The translations under genes were made by a program, and so were the position numbers. Positions 47,978-56,617 of a stretch of DNA of 64,000 nucleotides are shown piece by piece; the first letter of the stretch is position 1; each line of letters starts with the position of its first letter. The notes under the pieces are model-generated. The model ran no database searches. It saw nothing but the letters and a program-made list of their open reading frames with translations, and had not been told where the DNA came from. This stretch comes from Miltoncostaea oceani (GTDB lineage: Bacteria; Actinomycetota; Thermoleophilia; Miltoncostaeales; Miltoncostaeaceae): positions 3,609,001 to 3,673,000 of the forward strand of contig NZ_CP064356.1 of assembly GCF_018141545.1 (NCBI RefSeq), given 5' to 3'.

Positions 47978-50327
47978 CCTGCGGATCCGCATCGACGGGT
48001 GCCGGCCGTCCTTCGTCCCCCGCGCCCGGTGGGTGCTGGAGACGCTGGCCGAGGGGATGGACCGCGTCCCCGTGCACGTCGACGGGCCCGCGGACCTCGT
48101 CTACGCCCCGGACGCGCCCGCCGAGGGGGTCTGGATCCCCGCCGACCCGGCGGCCCAGGCGTTCTTCGACGGCGACGGGGCGTTCCCGGCGATCGCGGTG
48201 CACCGGGCGCGCGACCTGACGCTCCTGTTCGCCCCGACCCACCCGGGGGAGCCCGTGCCGGGCGACCTGGTGGCGAGCGCCTTCTACCTGCTGGCCCGCT
48301 GGGACGAGCTGCGCATCGCCGAGCGCGACCGCTTCGGCCGGCTCCCCCTCGCGGCGAGCGCGTTCGGCCGGATCGCCGGGCTGTCGCTCGAGGACCCGCC
48401 CGTCGAGGGCTACCTGCAGGCGCTGCGGGCGGCGCTGCGGATCGCCCCGCCGACCACGTGGGGCGTCGCCCTCACCCACGACATCGACCGCATCCGGAGG
48501 CGCACCCCGAAGGGCCTCGCCGGCATCGCCCGGCGGCGGGGGCCGCGGGGCGTCGCCGCCGTGCTCGCCGGCCCCGACCCGTGGGACAACGTGCCCGACC
48601 TGCTCGAGGCGGCGTGGCAGCGGGGCGCGCGCCCGACGGTCTTCCTGATCGGCCGCAACGCGCACCCCCTCGACGGGACGCCGCGCCGCGTCTACGAGCG
48701 GGAGCGGGCGGCGATCGCGGCGGCCGTGCGCGCCGCGGGCGCCGAGGTGGGGCTGCACGGCGCGTTCGCCTCCTCCGAGGACGGCGCGGCCCTCGCGGCC
48801 GAGCTCGCCGGGCTGCGGGCCGAGGTCGGCGCGCCCGTCGACGGCGTGCGGATGCACTACCTGCGCTTCCGGTACCACGAGACGGTGCGGTGGCTCGAGG
48901 CGGCGGGCGCCCGGTACGACTCCAGCCTCGGCTTCAGCGAGGCGCCCGGGTTCGCCGCCGGGATCGCCCGCCCCTTCCGCCCGTACCTGGTGGGCGAGGA
49001 GCGCCCGGCGCGGCTGCACCTGCTGCCGCTCGCGGTCATGGACACGACGCTGCACTCCCACCTCGGCCTCGACGCCGCCGAGGCGGGCGCACGGGCGCTG
49101 GACGTGCTCGACCGCGTGCGGGTCGCCGGCGGGCGGGCGGCGCTGCTGTGGCACAACACGTACCTCGCCGACGACCGCGCACCCGGCTACGGGCCGCTGT
49201 GGGGCGACCTGCTCGACGAGCTGCTGCGCCGCGGCGCGGTGCTCGGACCCGCCGGTGAGCCCGCGCCGCCCGCCCCCGGCGCCCGGCTCGACGGGCGCCG
49301 CGTCGTCCACCTGACGAGCGTCCACCGCCCCCGCGACGTGCGGATCTTCCACAAGGAGGCCGCCGCGGCGGCGGCGGCCGGGGCGCGGGCGTGGGTGGCG
49401 GCGCCCGCCACGCCGATCCCGCGGAACCGGCGCCTCGCGGCGGGGTGGCGACTCGCCCGGGCCGCGCGGGCCCACGACGCCGACGTCTACCACGTCCACG
49501 ACCCGGAGCTGCTGCCGGCGGCCCTTTGGCTGGCCCGCACCGGCGGGGCGCCGGTCGTCTACGACGTCCACGAGTACCTGGGGCAGACGACGCGCACCAA
49601 GCGGTGGCTGCCGGGTCCGCTGCGGCGTCCCCTCGCCCTGGCGGTGGAGCGCGCCGAACGGTGGGCGGCCGGCCGCCTCGACGGCGTGGTCACGGCCAAC
49701 GAGGACCTCGCGGCGCGGTTCGCCGCCGCCGGCGCGCACGCCGCCGCGGTCACGAACTCCCCCTGGTCCGGCGCGTTCCCCGCCCCGGAGCCGATGCCCG
49801 ACGCGCCGGTGGTGCTCTACGTCGGGGGCATCGGGCCCCTGCGGGGCATCGACGTGATGCGGGACGCCTTCGCGCGGGTGGGGACGCCGGGCGCGCGCCT
49901 GGTGCTCGCCGGACCGGGCGACCCCGGCGCGATGCCCGACGGCGTGACCGCGCTCGGACGCGTCGACCACTCCGCCGTGCCGGGACTGCTCGCCGGCTGC
50001 CGCGTCGCGTGGATCCCGCTGCAGCGCCACGGCAACTACGATCGCGCGGTGCCGACCAAGCTCGTCGAGGCGATGGCCGCCGGTCGGCCCGTGGTGGCGT
50101 CCGACCTCGGGCGCATGGGCGCCATGGTGCGCGCCGCGGGGTGCGGCCTCGTGGTGCCCCCCGGCGACGCCGCGGCCCACGCCGAGGCGCTCGACCGCCT
50201 GCTCGGCGACCCGGACCTCGCCGCGCGCTTGGGGGCGGCGGGCCGCGCCGCCTTCGTGGACGGCCTCGGCTTCGAGTCGCAGGCGCGCGCCCTGACCACG
50301 CTCTACGCCGGGGTGCTGCGCCCGTGA
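47970..50327 (+). CDS. Fusion of a polysaccharide-deacetylase-like domain and a GT4 glycosyltransferase
   Basis: A 785-aa protein. Residues 1-430 resemble polysaccharide deacetylase-like proteins with an N-terminal cap (FRIDGCRPSF-type start, LLARWDELRIAERDRFGRLP); the active-site-like strand is VALTHDIDRIRRR (D-x-D), followed by PTVFLIGRNAHP and EVGLHGAFASSED (His). Residues 440-785 are a GT4 domain (VVHLTSVHRPRDVRIFHKEA, YHVHDPELLPAALWL, VYDVHEYLGQTTR, VLYVGGIGPLRGIDVM, VPTKLVEAMAAGRPVVAS). The GT is UDP-sugar type. Fusing the two puts deacetylation and glycosyl transfer on one chain. The GTG at 47970 overlaps the ATP-grasp gene by 8 bases. Confidence 0.85.
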   Translation: MADLRIRIDGCRPSFVPRARWVLETLAEGMDRVPVHVDGPADLVYAPDAPAEGVWIPADPAAQAFFDGDGAFPAIAVHRARDLTLLFAPTHPGEPVPGDLVASAFYLLARWDELRIAERDRFGRLPLAASAFGRIAGLSLEDPPVEGYLQALRAALRIAPPTTWGVALTHDIDRIRRRTPKGLAGIARRRGPRGVAAVLAGPDPWDNVPDLLEAAWQRGARPTVFLIGRNAHPLDGTPRRVYERERAAIAAAVRAAGAEVGLHGAFASSEDGAALAAELAGLRAEVGAPVDGVRMHYLRFRYHETVRWLEAAGARYDSSLGFSEAPGFAAGIARPFRPYLVGEERPARLHLLPLAVMDTTLHSHLGLDAAEAGARALDVLDRVRVAGGRAALLWHNTYLADDRAPGYGPLWGDLLDELLRRGAVLGPAGEPAPPAPGARLDGRRVVHLTSVHRPRDVRIFHKEAAAAAAAGARAWVAAPATPIPRNRRLAAGWRLARAARAHDADVYHVHDPELLPAALWLARTGGAPVVYDVHEYLGQTTRTKRWLPGPLRRPLALAVERAERWAAGRLDGVVTANEDLAARFAAAGAHAAAVTNSPWSGAFPAPEPMPDAPVVLYVGGIGPLRGIDVMRDAFARVGTPGARLVLAGPGDPGAMPDGVTALGRVDHSAVPGLLAGCRVAWIPLQRHGNYDRAVPTKLVEAMAAGRPVVASDLGRMGAMVRAAGCGLVVPPGDAAAHAEALDRLLGDPDLAARLGAAGRAAFVDGLGFESQARALTTLYAGVLRP

Positions 50328-51535
50328 GCACGATCGCCTACGTCTCGCAGTACTTCGTCAGCGCCGACCAGCCGGGGGGCGTCCGCCACTGGCAGCACAC
50401 CCGCGCCCTCGCCCGCGCCGGCCACCGGGTGAGCGTCATCACCTCCTACGTGCAGCACAAGGAGCGGACGATCCCCGAGCGGTACGCGGGGAGGCGGGTC
50501 GTGCACGAGGTCGAGGACGGCCTCGACGTGTGGCGCACCTACTCCACCCCCGGGTACGGCCGCGACCTGCGGTCCCGCGTGGCGAGCTACGGCACGTTCG
50601 CCTGGTGGTCGGCGATCGCCTCGGCCCGCACGCCCCGCCCCGACGTGGTGGTGGCCTCGTCGCCGTCGCTGCCGTCCGCCGCCGCCGCCGCCGCGATGGC
50701 CGCCGCCCGCGGCGCGCGGTTCGTGCTGGAGGTCCGGGATCTGTGGCCCGACTCGGCGATCGCGATGGGCCTCGTCAACGACGCCCGCACCATCGCCGTC
50801 GCCCGGCGCCTCGAGGCCTACTGCTACCGGCGCGCCGACCGCATCGTCGCGCTCACGGAGGGCATCCGCGACGGGATGATCGAGCTCGGCGTCAGCCCCG
50901 CGAAGATCACCCTGATCACCAACGGCGTGGACCTGGAGATCGGCGCCGACCCCGTGCCCGCGGCGGCCCCGGTGCCCGACGACGCGTTCGTGGCGATGTA
51001 CGTCGGCGCCCACGGCACGTACAGCTCGCTGGAGACGGTGCTCGACGCCGCCGACCGGCTGCGGGACCTGCCCCGCGCCCGCGTCGTCCTCGTCGGCGGT
51101 GGGGACCGCAAGCCCGCCCTGGTCGAGGAGGCCGCCGCGCGTGGCCTCGACAACGTCGTGTTCATCGACCCGGTGCCGAAGCGCGAGGTGACCGCGTGGC
51201 TCGCCCGCGCCGACGTCTGCCTGCTGCCGTACCAGGACAACCCGCTCTTCGCGGGCGCCCTCCCCAACAAGGCGTTCGACTACCTCGGTGCGGCGCGGCC
51301 GATCATCGCCGCCGCCCCCGCCGGTGAGCTGACCCGCATGGTCGAGCGGGCCGGGTGCGGGGTCGCCGTCCCCCCGGAGGACGGCGCCGCCCTCGCGGAG
51401 GCCATCCGCCGGCTCGCCGTCGACCCGGAGGGCGCCCGCCGCATGGGGGCCGCCGGCCGCGCGTACGCCCTGGAGCACTACGACCGCGCCGCCCTGGCCG
51501 CGCGGTTCGTCGCGGTGGTCGAGTCGCTTGCCTGA
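50324..51535 (+). CDS. GT4 glycosyltransferase, WbuB-like
   Basis: A 403-aa GT-B enzyme of the WbuB/L-fucosamine transferase type. It begins IAYVSQYFVSADQPGGVRHW (GGxR acceptor loop), has VSVITSYVQHKERTIPERY, VLEVRDLWPDSAIAMG, RADRIVALTEGIRDGMI and a donor half with VAMYVGAHGTYSSLETVLDA and LFAGALPNKAFDYLGAARPI. RDLWPDS is typical of transferases that act on the first lipid-linked sugar. GTG start overlaps the fusion gene stop (GTGA). Confidence 0.89.
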   Translation: MSTIAYVSQYFVSADQPGGVRHWQHTRALARAGHRVSVITSYVQHKERTIPERYAGRRVVHEVEDGLDVWRTYSTPGYGRDLRSRVASYGTFAWWSAIASARTPRPDVVVASSPSLPSAAAAAAMAAARGARFVLEVRDLWPDSAIAMGLVNDARTIAVARRLEAYCYRRADRIVALTEGIRDGMIELGVSPAKITLITNGVDLEIGADPVPAAAPVPDDAFVAMYVGAHGTYSSLETVLDAADRLRDLPRARVVLVGGGDRKPALVEEAAARGLDNVVFIDPVPKREVTAWLARADVCLLPYQDNPLFAGALPNKAFDYLGAARPIIAAAPAGELTRMVERAGCGVAVPPEDGAALAEAIRRLAVDPEGARRMGAAGRAYALEHYDRAALAARFVAVVESLA

Positions 51536-51542
51536 GGGGGCG

Positions 51543-52175
51543 GTGGAGCCGGTCGGGGGCCGCGCGAAGCGCGCGCTCGACCTCGCCGTGGCCATCCCCG
51601 TGACGCTCGCCCTGTCGCCGCTGCTCGCCGGCATCGCCCTCTGGGTGCGCCGCGACTCGCCCGGCCCCGCGTTCTTCCGCCAGGAGCGCATCGGCTTCGC
51701 CGGGCGGCCCTTCCGGGTGCTGAAGTTCCGCACGATGGTCGTCGGCGCCGAGGGGATGGGCGCCGGCCTGGCCGTGACCGACGGCGACAGCCGCATCACC
51801 CGGGCGGGGGCGGTGCTGCGCCGCCTCTCGCTCGACGAGCTCCCCCAGCTCTGGAACATCCTGACCGGCGACATGAGCCTCGTCGGACCCCGTCCGACGG
51901 TCGCGTCGCAGGTGGAGCGCTACGACGACCGCCAGCGGCGGCGCCTCCTGGCCCGCCCCGGCCTGACGGGACTCGCCCAGGTGAGCGGCCGCAACGCCAT
52001 CCCGTGGTCGCAGCGCATCGAGATCGACATCGACTACATCGAGCGGTGGAGCATGCGCCGCGACCTCCTCGTCCTCGCGCGGACCGCCCTCGTGGTCCTC
52101 GGGCGCGAGGGCACCTACAAGGGCCCGCGCGGCGGGTTCGACCTCCCACCCGGACCCGGAGCCGCAGATGGCTGA
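51543..52175 (+). CDS. Polyprenyl-phosphate sugar-1-phosphate transferase (PglC/WcaJ C-terminal type)
   Basis: Initiates the polymer by moving a sugar-1-phosphate onto undecaprenyl phosphate; 210 aa. It is the small monotopic form: one re-entrant helix (LDLAVAIPVTLALSPLLAGIALW), then SPGPAFFRQERIGFAGRPFRVLKFRTM, RITRAGAVLRRLSLDELPQLWNI (catalytic D-E), GDMSLVGPRPT and RPGLTGLAQVSGRN. The GTG at 51543 is used because GAGGGGG lies just upstream; an in-frame TTG at 51528 would overlap the upstream gene. Its end overlaps the second ATP-grasp gene. Confidence 0.93.
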   Translation: MEPVGGRAKRALDLAVAIPVTLALSPLLAGIALWVRRDSPGPAFFRQERIGFAGRPFRVLKFRTMVVGAEGMGAGLAVTDGDSRITRAGAVLRRLSLDELPQLWNILTGDMSLVGPRPTVASQVERYDDRQRRRLLARPGLTGLAQVSGRNAIPWSQRIEIDIDYIERWSMRRDLLVLARTALVVLGREGTYKGPRGGFDLPPGPGAADG

Positions 52176-53172
52176 AGTCAACGTCCTGCTGACCTGCGCG
52201 GGACAGCGCGTGGACATCGTCCGCGCGTTCCGCGCCGCGCTCGCCGCGGGACCCCATTCGGGACGCGTCGTCGTCAGCGACCTCGACCCCCTCTCGCCCG
52301 CGCTCTTCGAGGCCGACCTCGTCATCGAGCTGCCGCCGGTCGACGACCCCGGATACGGCGACGCGGTCGCCGCCGCCTGCCGCCGCGAGGGGATCCGGGC
52401 CGTGCTGCCGCTCACCGACCTCGACCCCGTCGTGCTGGCGCGGGCCGCCCCCGCGATCCGCGCGGCCGGGGCCGTGCCGTTCCTGCCGTCGCCGGAGGTC
52501 GCCCTCGGGTGCCAGGACAAGTGGGAGTGCCACCTGCTGCTGCAGAAGGTCGGCCTGCCCTCCCCCCCGACGTGGCTGCCGGGCGAGGTCGACGTCGCCG
52601 ACCTGCCGTTCCCCGTGCTGATCAAGCCGCGCCTCGGGTTCGCGGGCCGGCACATCCACCGCTGCGCCGACCCCCGCGAGCTCGAGTTCTTCCTCGGCTA
52701 CAGCCCCGCGGAGAGCGTCATCCAGCAGGCGCTCCCCGGCCTCGAGTTCAGCATCGACTGCCTCGGCGACCTCGACGGGCGGGCCCTCGGCGCGGTCCCG
52801 CGGGCGATGCTGCAGAGCAAGGGCGGGGAGCAGATCAAGGGCGAGACCCTCGACGACCCCCAGCTCGTCGAGCTCGGCGCCTCGACCGTCGAGGGCCTCG
52901 GCCTGGCGGGCCCGAGCACAGTCCAGTGCTTCCGCGACGACGGGCGGATCCTCGGCATCACCGACATCAACACGCGCTTCGGCGGCGGCTTCCCGCTGCC
53001 GCAGGCCGCCGGGGCCGGCTACCCCCGCATGATCGTCGGGATCGCGGCCGGGGAGCGGCCGGAGCCGCGCCTCGGCGCCCACACGCCGGGGGTGGTGATG
53101 ACGCGCTACCTCGACCAGACGATCCTCACGCGGGACCCGGGCGGGCTCGTCCCCCTCCCCCCGGTGCTCTAA
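52168..53172 (+). CDS. ATP-grasp domain protein (second of two)
   Basis: A 334-aa carbamoyl-phosphate-synthetase-like ATP-grasp enzyme. The N-terminal domain starts NVLLTCAGQRVDIVRAFRAAL; the ATP-grasp core has CQDKWECHLLLQKVGLPSPPTW, FPVLIKPRLGFAGRHIHR, QALPGLEFSIDCLGD and a metal-site block VQCFRDDGRILGITDINTRFGGGFPL. It resembles PylC/carbamoylphosphate-synthase-type ligases and polysaccharide-locus ligases. The two ATP-grasp proteins in this operon are not close copies, so they may act on different acceptors. It overlaps the sugar transferase gene by 8 bases. Confidence 0.83.
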   Translation: MAEVNVLLTCAGQRVDIVRAFRAALAAGPHSGRVVVSDLDPLSPALFEADLVIELPPVDDPGYGDAVAAACRREGIRAVLPLTDLDPVVLARAAPAIRAAGAVPFLPSPEVALGCQDKWECHLLLQKVGLPSPPTWLPGEVDVADLPFPVLIKPRLGFAGRHIHRCADPRELEFFLGYSPAESVIQQALPGLEFSIDCLGDLDGRALGAVPRAMLQSKGGEQIKGETLDDPQLVELGASTVEGLGLAGPSTVQCFRDDGRILGITDINTRFGGGFPLPQAAGAGYPRMIVGIAAGERPEPRLGAHTPGVVMTRYLDQTILTRDPGGLVPLPPVL

Positions 53173-53175
53173 GGT
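53170..53175 (+). promoter_or_regulatory. Leaderless-type -10 box (TAAGGT) built on a stop codon
   Basis: The TAA stop of the second ATP-grasp gene is the first half of TAAGGT; 8 bases later is GTG 53184. This gives the third polysaccharide block its own start without extra DNA. Confidence 0.5.
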
Positions 53176-53183
53176 CCGCCGTC

Positions 53184-54020
53184 GTGGATCGCGAGATCAC
53201 CCTCCGTGACTACGGCCGCGTGCTCTGGAGCGGCCGTTGGCTCATCCTGGTCGCCACCGTCGCCGCCGCCGTCGTCGGGCTGCTGCTGACGTTCGTGACG
53301 ACGACCACCTACACGGCGACGGCCCGCGTCTTCGTGGGCCAGGCGACCACCGTCTCCGGCGCCCCGTTCAGCACGCCGGGCACGAACCCGGCGACCGCGC
53401 CGACGACCCTGACCGGCGACAACCTCGTCACCCAGGTGGCGGAGGAGATCGGCGTGACCCCGTCGCGCGTCCGCCGCGGCGTGACGATCAGCGCGCCGCG
53501 CGCCCCCGGCGGCGCCGCCGGCAACCAGCCGACGATCGTGACGATCACGTTCGTCGATGAGGACCGCCGGATCGCGCGGGACGGCGCGAACGCCTACGCG
53601 GAGGTCGTGAACCAGCGTGCCCTCGCGAACTTCTCGGGCGTGTTCGACACGTACGCCCGCGGGGAGGAGCGCGCCCGCGCCGACGTGACCCGCCTCACCC
53701 GGCAGATCACCCAGCTGCAGGCGGAGCTGCGGACCGCCGGCGCCGACGACCGGGCGGTCGTCGCGACGCTGCTCTCCTCGGCCGGCCAGCAGCTCTCGCT
53801 CGCCCAGACGACCCTGACGACGCAGGAGCTGAACCGGGCGAAGGCCGAGGCCAACGAGAAGCCGGAGATCCTGTCGCTCTCGGAGAGCCCGAGCTCCTCC
53901 AGCAGCGCGCCGAACCGGCTGCGCAGCGTGATCCTCGCGGGGGTGATCGGCCTGCTCGTCGGGGTCATCGTCACCTTCGTCTGGCGCGGGAGCCCGGCCG
54001 GTCGCGCCCAGCGTGAGTAG
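53184..54020 (+). CDS. Wzz/Wzc-like chain-length determinant
   Basis: A 278-aa membrane protein with a helix near each end (WLILVATVAAAVVGLLLTFV at about 20, and SVILAGVIGLLVGVIVTFVW at about 245). Between them is a periplasmic-type region with YTATARVFVGQ (Wzz strand) and a long coiled coil (RLTRQITQLQAELRTAGADD). This is the Wzz N-terminal domain layout; no tyrosine-kinase domain follows, so regulation by kinase would need a separate protein. It should set polymer length with the ligase/polymerase proteins. GTG start follows a TAAGGT box. Confidence 0.87.
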   Translation: MDREITLRDYGRVLWSGRWLILVATVAAAVVGLLLTFVTTTTYTATARVFVGQATTVSGAPFSTPGTNPATAPTTLTGDNLVTQVAEEIGVTPSRVRRGVTISAPRAPGGAAGNQPTIVTITFVDEDRRIARDGANAYAEVVNQRALANFSGVFDTYARGEERARADVTRLTRQITQLQAELRTAGADDRAVVATLLSSAGQQLSLAQTTLTTQELNRAKAEANEKPEILSLSESPSSSSSAPNRLRSVILAGVIGLLVGVIVTFVWRGSPAGRAQRE

Positions 54021-55401
54021 ACGCGCCGCCCTGCTCGTCGCCGCCGCGCTCACCGCGGCCGGCGCGGCGGGGTGCGGGGGCGGGGGCGCCGACGCGCAGG
54101 AGCCGCCCGCCACCGCCCCGCCGGCGGGCGCCGTGGTGGTGCGGGTCGTCGACGGCGACACCGGCGCGCCCGTCGCGGGCGCCCGGGTCACCGGGTTCCG
54201 CGGCCGCGAGGAGGTCGCGCGCGCCGAGTCCGGCGACGACGGCCGTGCCGAGGTCCCCGAGGGGACGCGGTACGTGGAGGCCCGCGCGCCGGGCCGGCCC
54301 ATGGCCCGCGCACGCGTCGAGGGGGACGCGGTGGAGCTCGGCGTCTACGACCCGGCCCTGCAGAGCCCCGAGTACGGCGGGGGGCCCGAGCGCGACCGCC
54401 ACGTCCCCGGCGCCGGCGCGCCGCCGCCCGAGGGCGCCCCCACCTGGAGCTTCGAGAGCCGCACGCTGCTGGAGTTCCCGCCGGCGGTGGCCGACGGCCT
54501 GGTCGCCATCGGCAACAACGCCGGCCGCGTCTACGCCCTCGACGCCGCGACGGGCGACCTGCGCTGGGCGCGCCGCCAGAAGGGCGAGATCGCCTCGAGC
54601 CCCGCGATCGCGGACGGCCGGGTGCTGATCGCGTCGATGGACGGCGCGCTCACCGCCTGGTCCGCGGGGGCGGGGACGCGGCTCTGGCAGTTCTCGACCG
54701 GCGGCAGCCCCATCGAGAGCTCCCCCCTGGTCGTCGACGGGCTGGTCTACGTCGGCGCCTGGAACGGCACCCTCTACGCCGTCGACGTCGCCACCGGCAG
54801 GTCCCGCTGGACGTTCGCGGCGGCGGCCGACATCAAGGGCAGCGCCGCCCTCGCCGACGGCCGGATCGTGGTCGGCGACTACGCCGGCAACGCCTACGCC
54901 CTCGACCCGCGCACCGGCGAGGTCGCCTGGCGCTACACCGGCGGCCAGCGCTTCTACGGCGGGCCGGCGGTCAGCGGCGACACCGTCGTGATCGGCGACG
55001 TCGGCGGGTCGGTCATCGCCCTCGACGCCGCGACCGGCGCCGAGCGCTGGCGGCACGACGCGGGCGCGTTCGTCTACTCGACCGCCGCCATCGCGCGAGG
55101 GACGGCGTTCATCGGCTCGTACAGCGGGCGCTTCGAGGCCCTCGACCTCGCGACGGGCGAGGTGCGCTGGTCGTTCGACGCCGGCGAGCGGATCTCGGGG
55201 TCCGCCACCGTCGTCGACGACGTCGTCTACACCGCGACGCTCTACCGCGACGGCGGGCCGCGCCGCACCTACGGCCTCGACGTGGAGACCGGGGACGTCC
55301 GGTTCGAGACGGACGACGGGCGCTACTCGCCCGCCGTCGGCGCCGGGCGGACGCTGTACCTGGTCGGGACGCGGACGCTCGATGCGCATCGGGCGCCGTA
55401 G
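54013..55401 (+). CDS. PQQ-repeat beta-propeller lipoprotein
   Basis: A 462-aa exported protein. The signal peptide ends in a lipobox-like ALTAAGAAGC (Cys21), so it is probably lipid-anchored. Residues 40-120 form a small carboxypeptidase-regulatory-like beta domain (VRVVDGDTGAPVAGARVTGF). The rest is a PQQ-like (BamB-type) propeller with about seven blades, each with a GRVYALDAATGDLRW or similar G-x-x-Y-A-L-D motif. No PQQ-dependent dehydrogenase residues are seen, so it is likely a structural or binding propeller. It overlaps the Wzz-like gene by 8 bases. Confidence 0.82.
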   Translation: MSRRAALLVAAALTAAGAAGCGGGGADAQEPPATAPPAGAVVVRVVDGDTGAPVAGARVTGFRGREEVARAESGDDGRAEVPEGTRYVEARAPGRPMARARVEGDAVELGVYDPALQSPEYGGGPERDRHVPGAGAPPPEGAPTWSFESRTLLEFPPAVADGLVAIGNNAGRVYALDAATGDLRWARRQKGEIASSPAIADGRVLIASMDGALTAWSAGAGTRLWQFSTGGSPIESSPLVVDGLVYVGAWNGTLYAVDVATGRSRWTFAAAADIKGSAALADGRIVVGDYAGNAYALDPRTGEVAWRYTGGQRFYGGPAVSGDTVVIGDVGGSVIALDAATGAERWRHDAGAFVYSTAAIARGTAFIGSYSGRFEALDLATGEVRWSFDAGERISGSATVVDDVVYTATLYRDGGPRRTYGLDVETGDVRFETDDGRYSPAVGAGRTLYLVGTRTLDAHRAP

Positions 55402-56617
55402 GGCGCTGGCGGTCGCCGGGGGGGTCCTCGGCGTGCTCGTCCTCGCGGCGGCGGTCGTCGCCATCGGCCTCTGGCGCGGCTGGTTCGACGAGGGCAGCGT
55501 GGAGGGGACGACGGAGGGCTTCGTCCCCCAGGAGGCGCCGCGCGGGGCGGAGGACGCGGGCTCCTGGCCCGAGTTCGGTTTCGACCCCCGCCGCACGCGG
55601 GCGAACCCGGCCCTCGACCTCGCGCCGCCGTTCCGCCGCGCGTGGGAGTTCGACGCCGGGTCGCTCGTCGAGTTCCCGCCGGTGCTCGGGGCCGGGCGGG
55701 CCGTCGTCGGCACCAACGCCGGCCTCGCGATCGCCCTCGACCTCGAGACGGGCGAGGAGATCTGGCGGGTCGCGCTGCGCGGGCGGGTGGCGTCGTCGCC
55801 CGCCCTCGCCGGGGACCTCGCCCTGTTCACGACCATCCGCGGCGACGTGATCGCCCTCGACGCGGCGACGGGGGAGCAGGCCTGGCGGAGGCGGGTGGGG
55901 GGCGCCGTCGAGTCGTCGCCCCTCGTGGTCGACGGCAGCGCCTACATCGGCACCCTCTCCGGCCGCGTGATGAAGCTCGACGCCCGGACGGGCGGCGTGC
56001 GGTGGACGGCGCGCGCCACCGGCGAGGTGAAGGCGAGCCTGGCCCTCGCGGGGCGCAACGTCGTGGTCGGCGACTACGGCGGCAACGTCTCCGCCTACCG
56101 GGCCTCCGACGGCGCCCTCGCGTGGCGCACCGAGAGCCCCGGTGAGCAGCTCCGCGGACCGGGGCGCTTCTACGGCGGGCCGGCGGTCGCCTACGGGCGC
56201 GTCTTCATCGGCAACGTCAACGGCCGCGTCGTCGCCCTCGACCGCGACACGGGCGAGGTCGCCTGGGTGCGGGTGCTCGACGACTTCGTCTACTCGAGCC
56301 CCTCCGTCGCCGACGGCCTCGTGCACGTCGGCAGCTACGACCGGCACCTGTACGCCCTCGACGCCGTCAGCGGGCGCATCCGCTGGAGCGTCGACTTCGG
56401 CGAGCGCATCTCGGGGTCGCCGTCGGTGATCGGCGACGTCGTCTACGCCTCGACGCTCGCGCGCGTGCCCCGCGAGGGCCGGACCCTCGGCCTGGACGCC
56501 CGCACCGGGGAGCAGCTCCTCGACTTCCCCGACGGCCGCTACAGCCCGGCCGTGGCGGTCGAGGGTATCCTCGTCTTGACCGGCGTGCGCACGCTCTACG
56601 GCCTGACCCCCCGGTGA
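55382..56617 (+). CDS. PQQ-repeat beta-propeller, membrane-anchored paralogue
   Basis: A 411-aa protein with one N-terminal helix (ALAVAGGVLGVLVLAAAVVAIGLW) in place of a lipobox, then a short linker (VPQEAPRGAEDAGSWPEFGFD) and a seven-blade PQQ-like propeller. Its propeller matches the preceding protein closely (RFYGGPAV, FVYS, SVDFGERISGSPSV), so the two arose by duplication. It overlaps the previous gene by 20 bases and the next by 4 (GTGA). It may form a pair outside the membrane that guides the polymer (inference). Confidence 0.82.
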   Translation: MRIGRRRALAVAGGVLGVLVLAAAVVAIGLWRGWFDEGSVEGTTEGFVPQEAPRGAEDAGSWPEFGFDPRRTRANPALDLAPPFRRAWEFDAGSLVEFPPVLGAGRAVVGTNAGLAIALDLETGEEIWRVALRGRVASSPALAGDLALFTTIRGDVIALDAATGEQAWRRRVGGAVESSPLVVDGSAYIGTLSGRVMKLDARTGGVRWTARATGEVKASLALAGRNVVVGDYGGNVSAYRASDGALAWRTESPGEQLRGPGRFYGGPAVAYGRVFIGNVNGRVVALDRDTGEVAWVRVLDDFVYSSPSVADGLVHVGSYDRHLYALDAVSGRIRWSVDFGERISGSPSVIGDVVYASTLARVPREGRTLGLDARTGEQLLDFPDGRYSPAVAVEGILVLTGVRTLYGLTPR

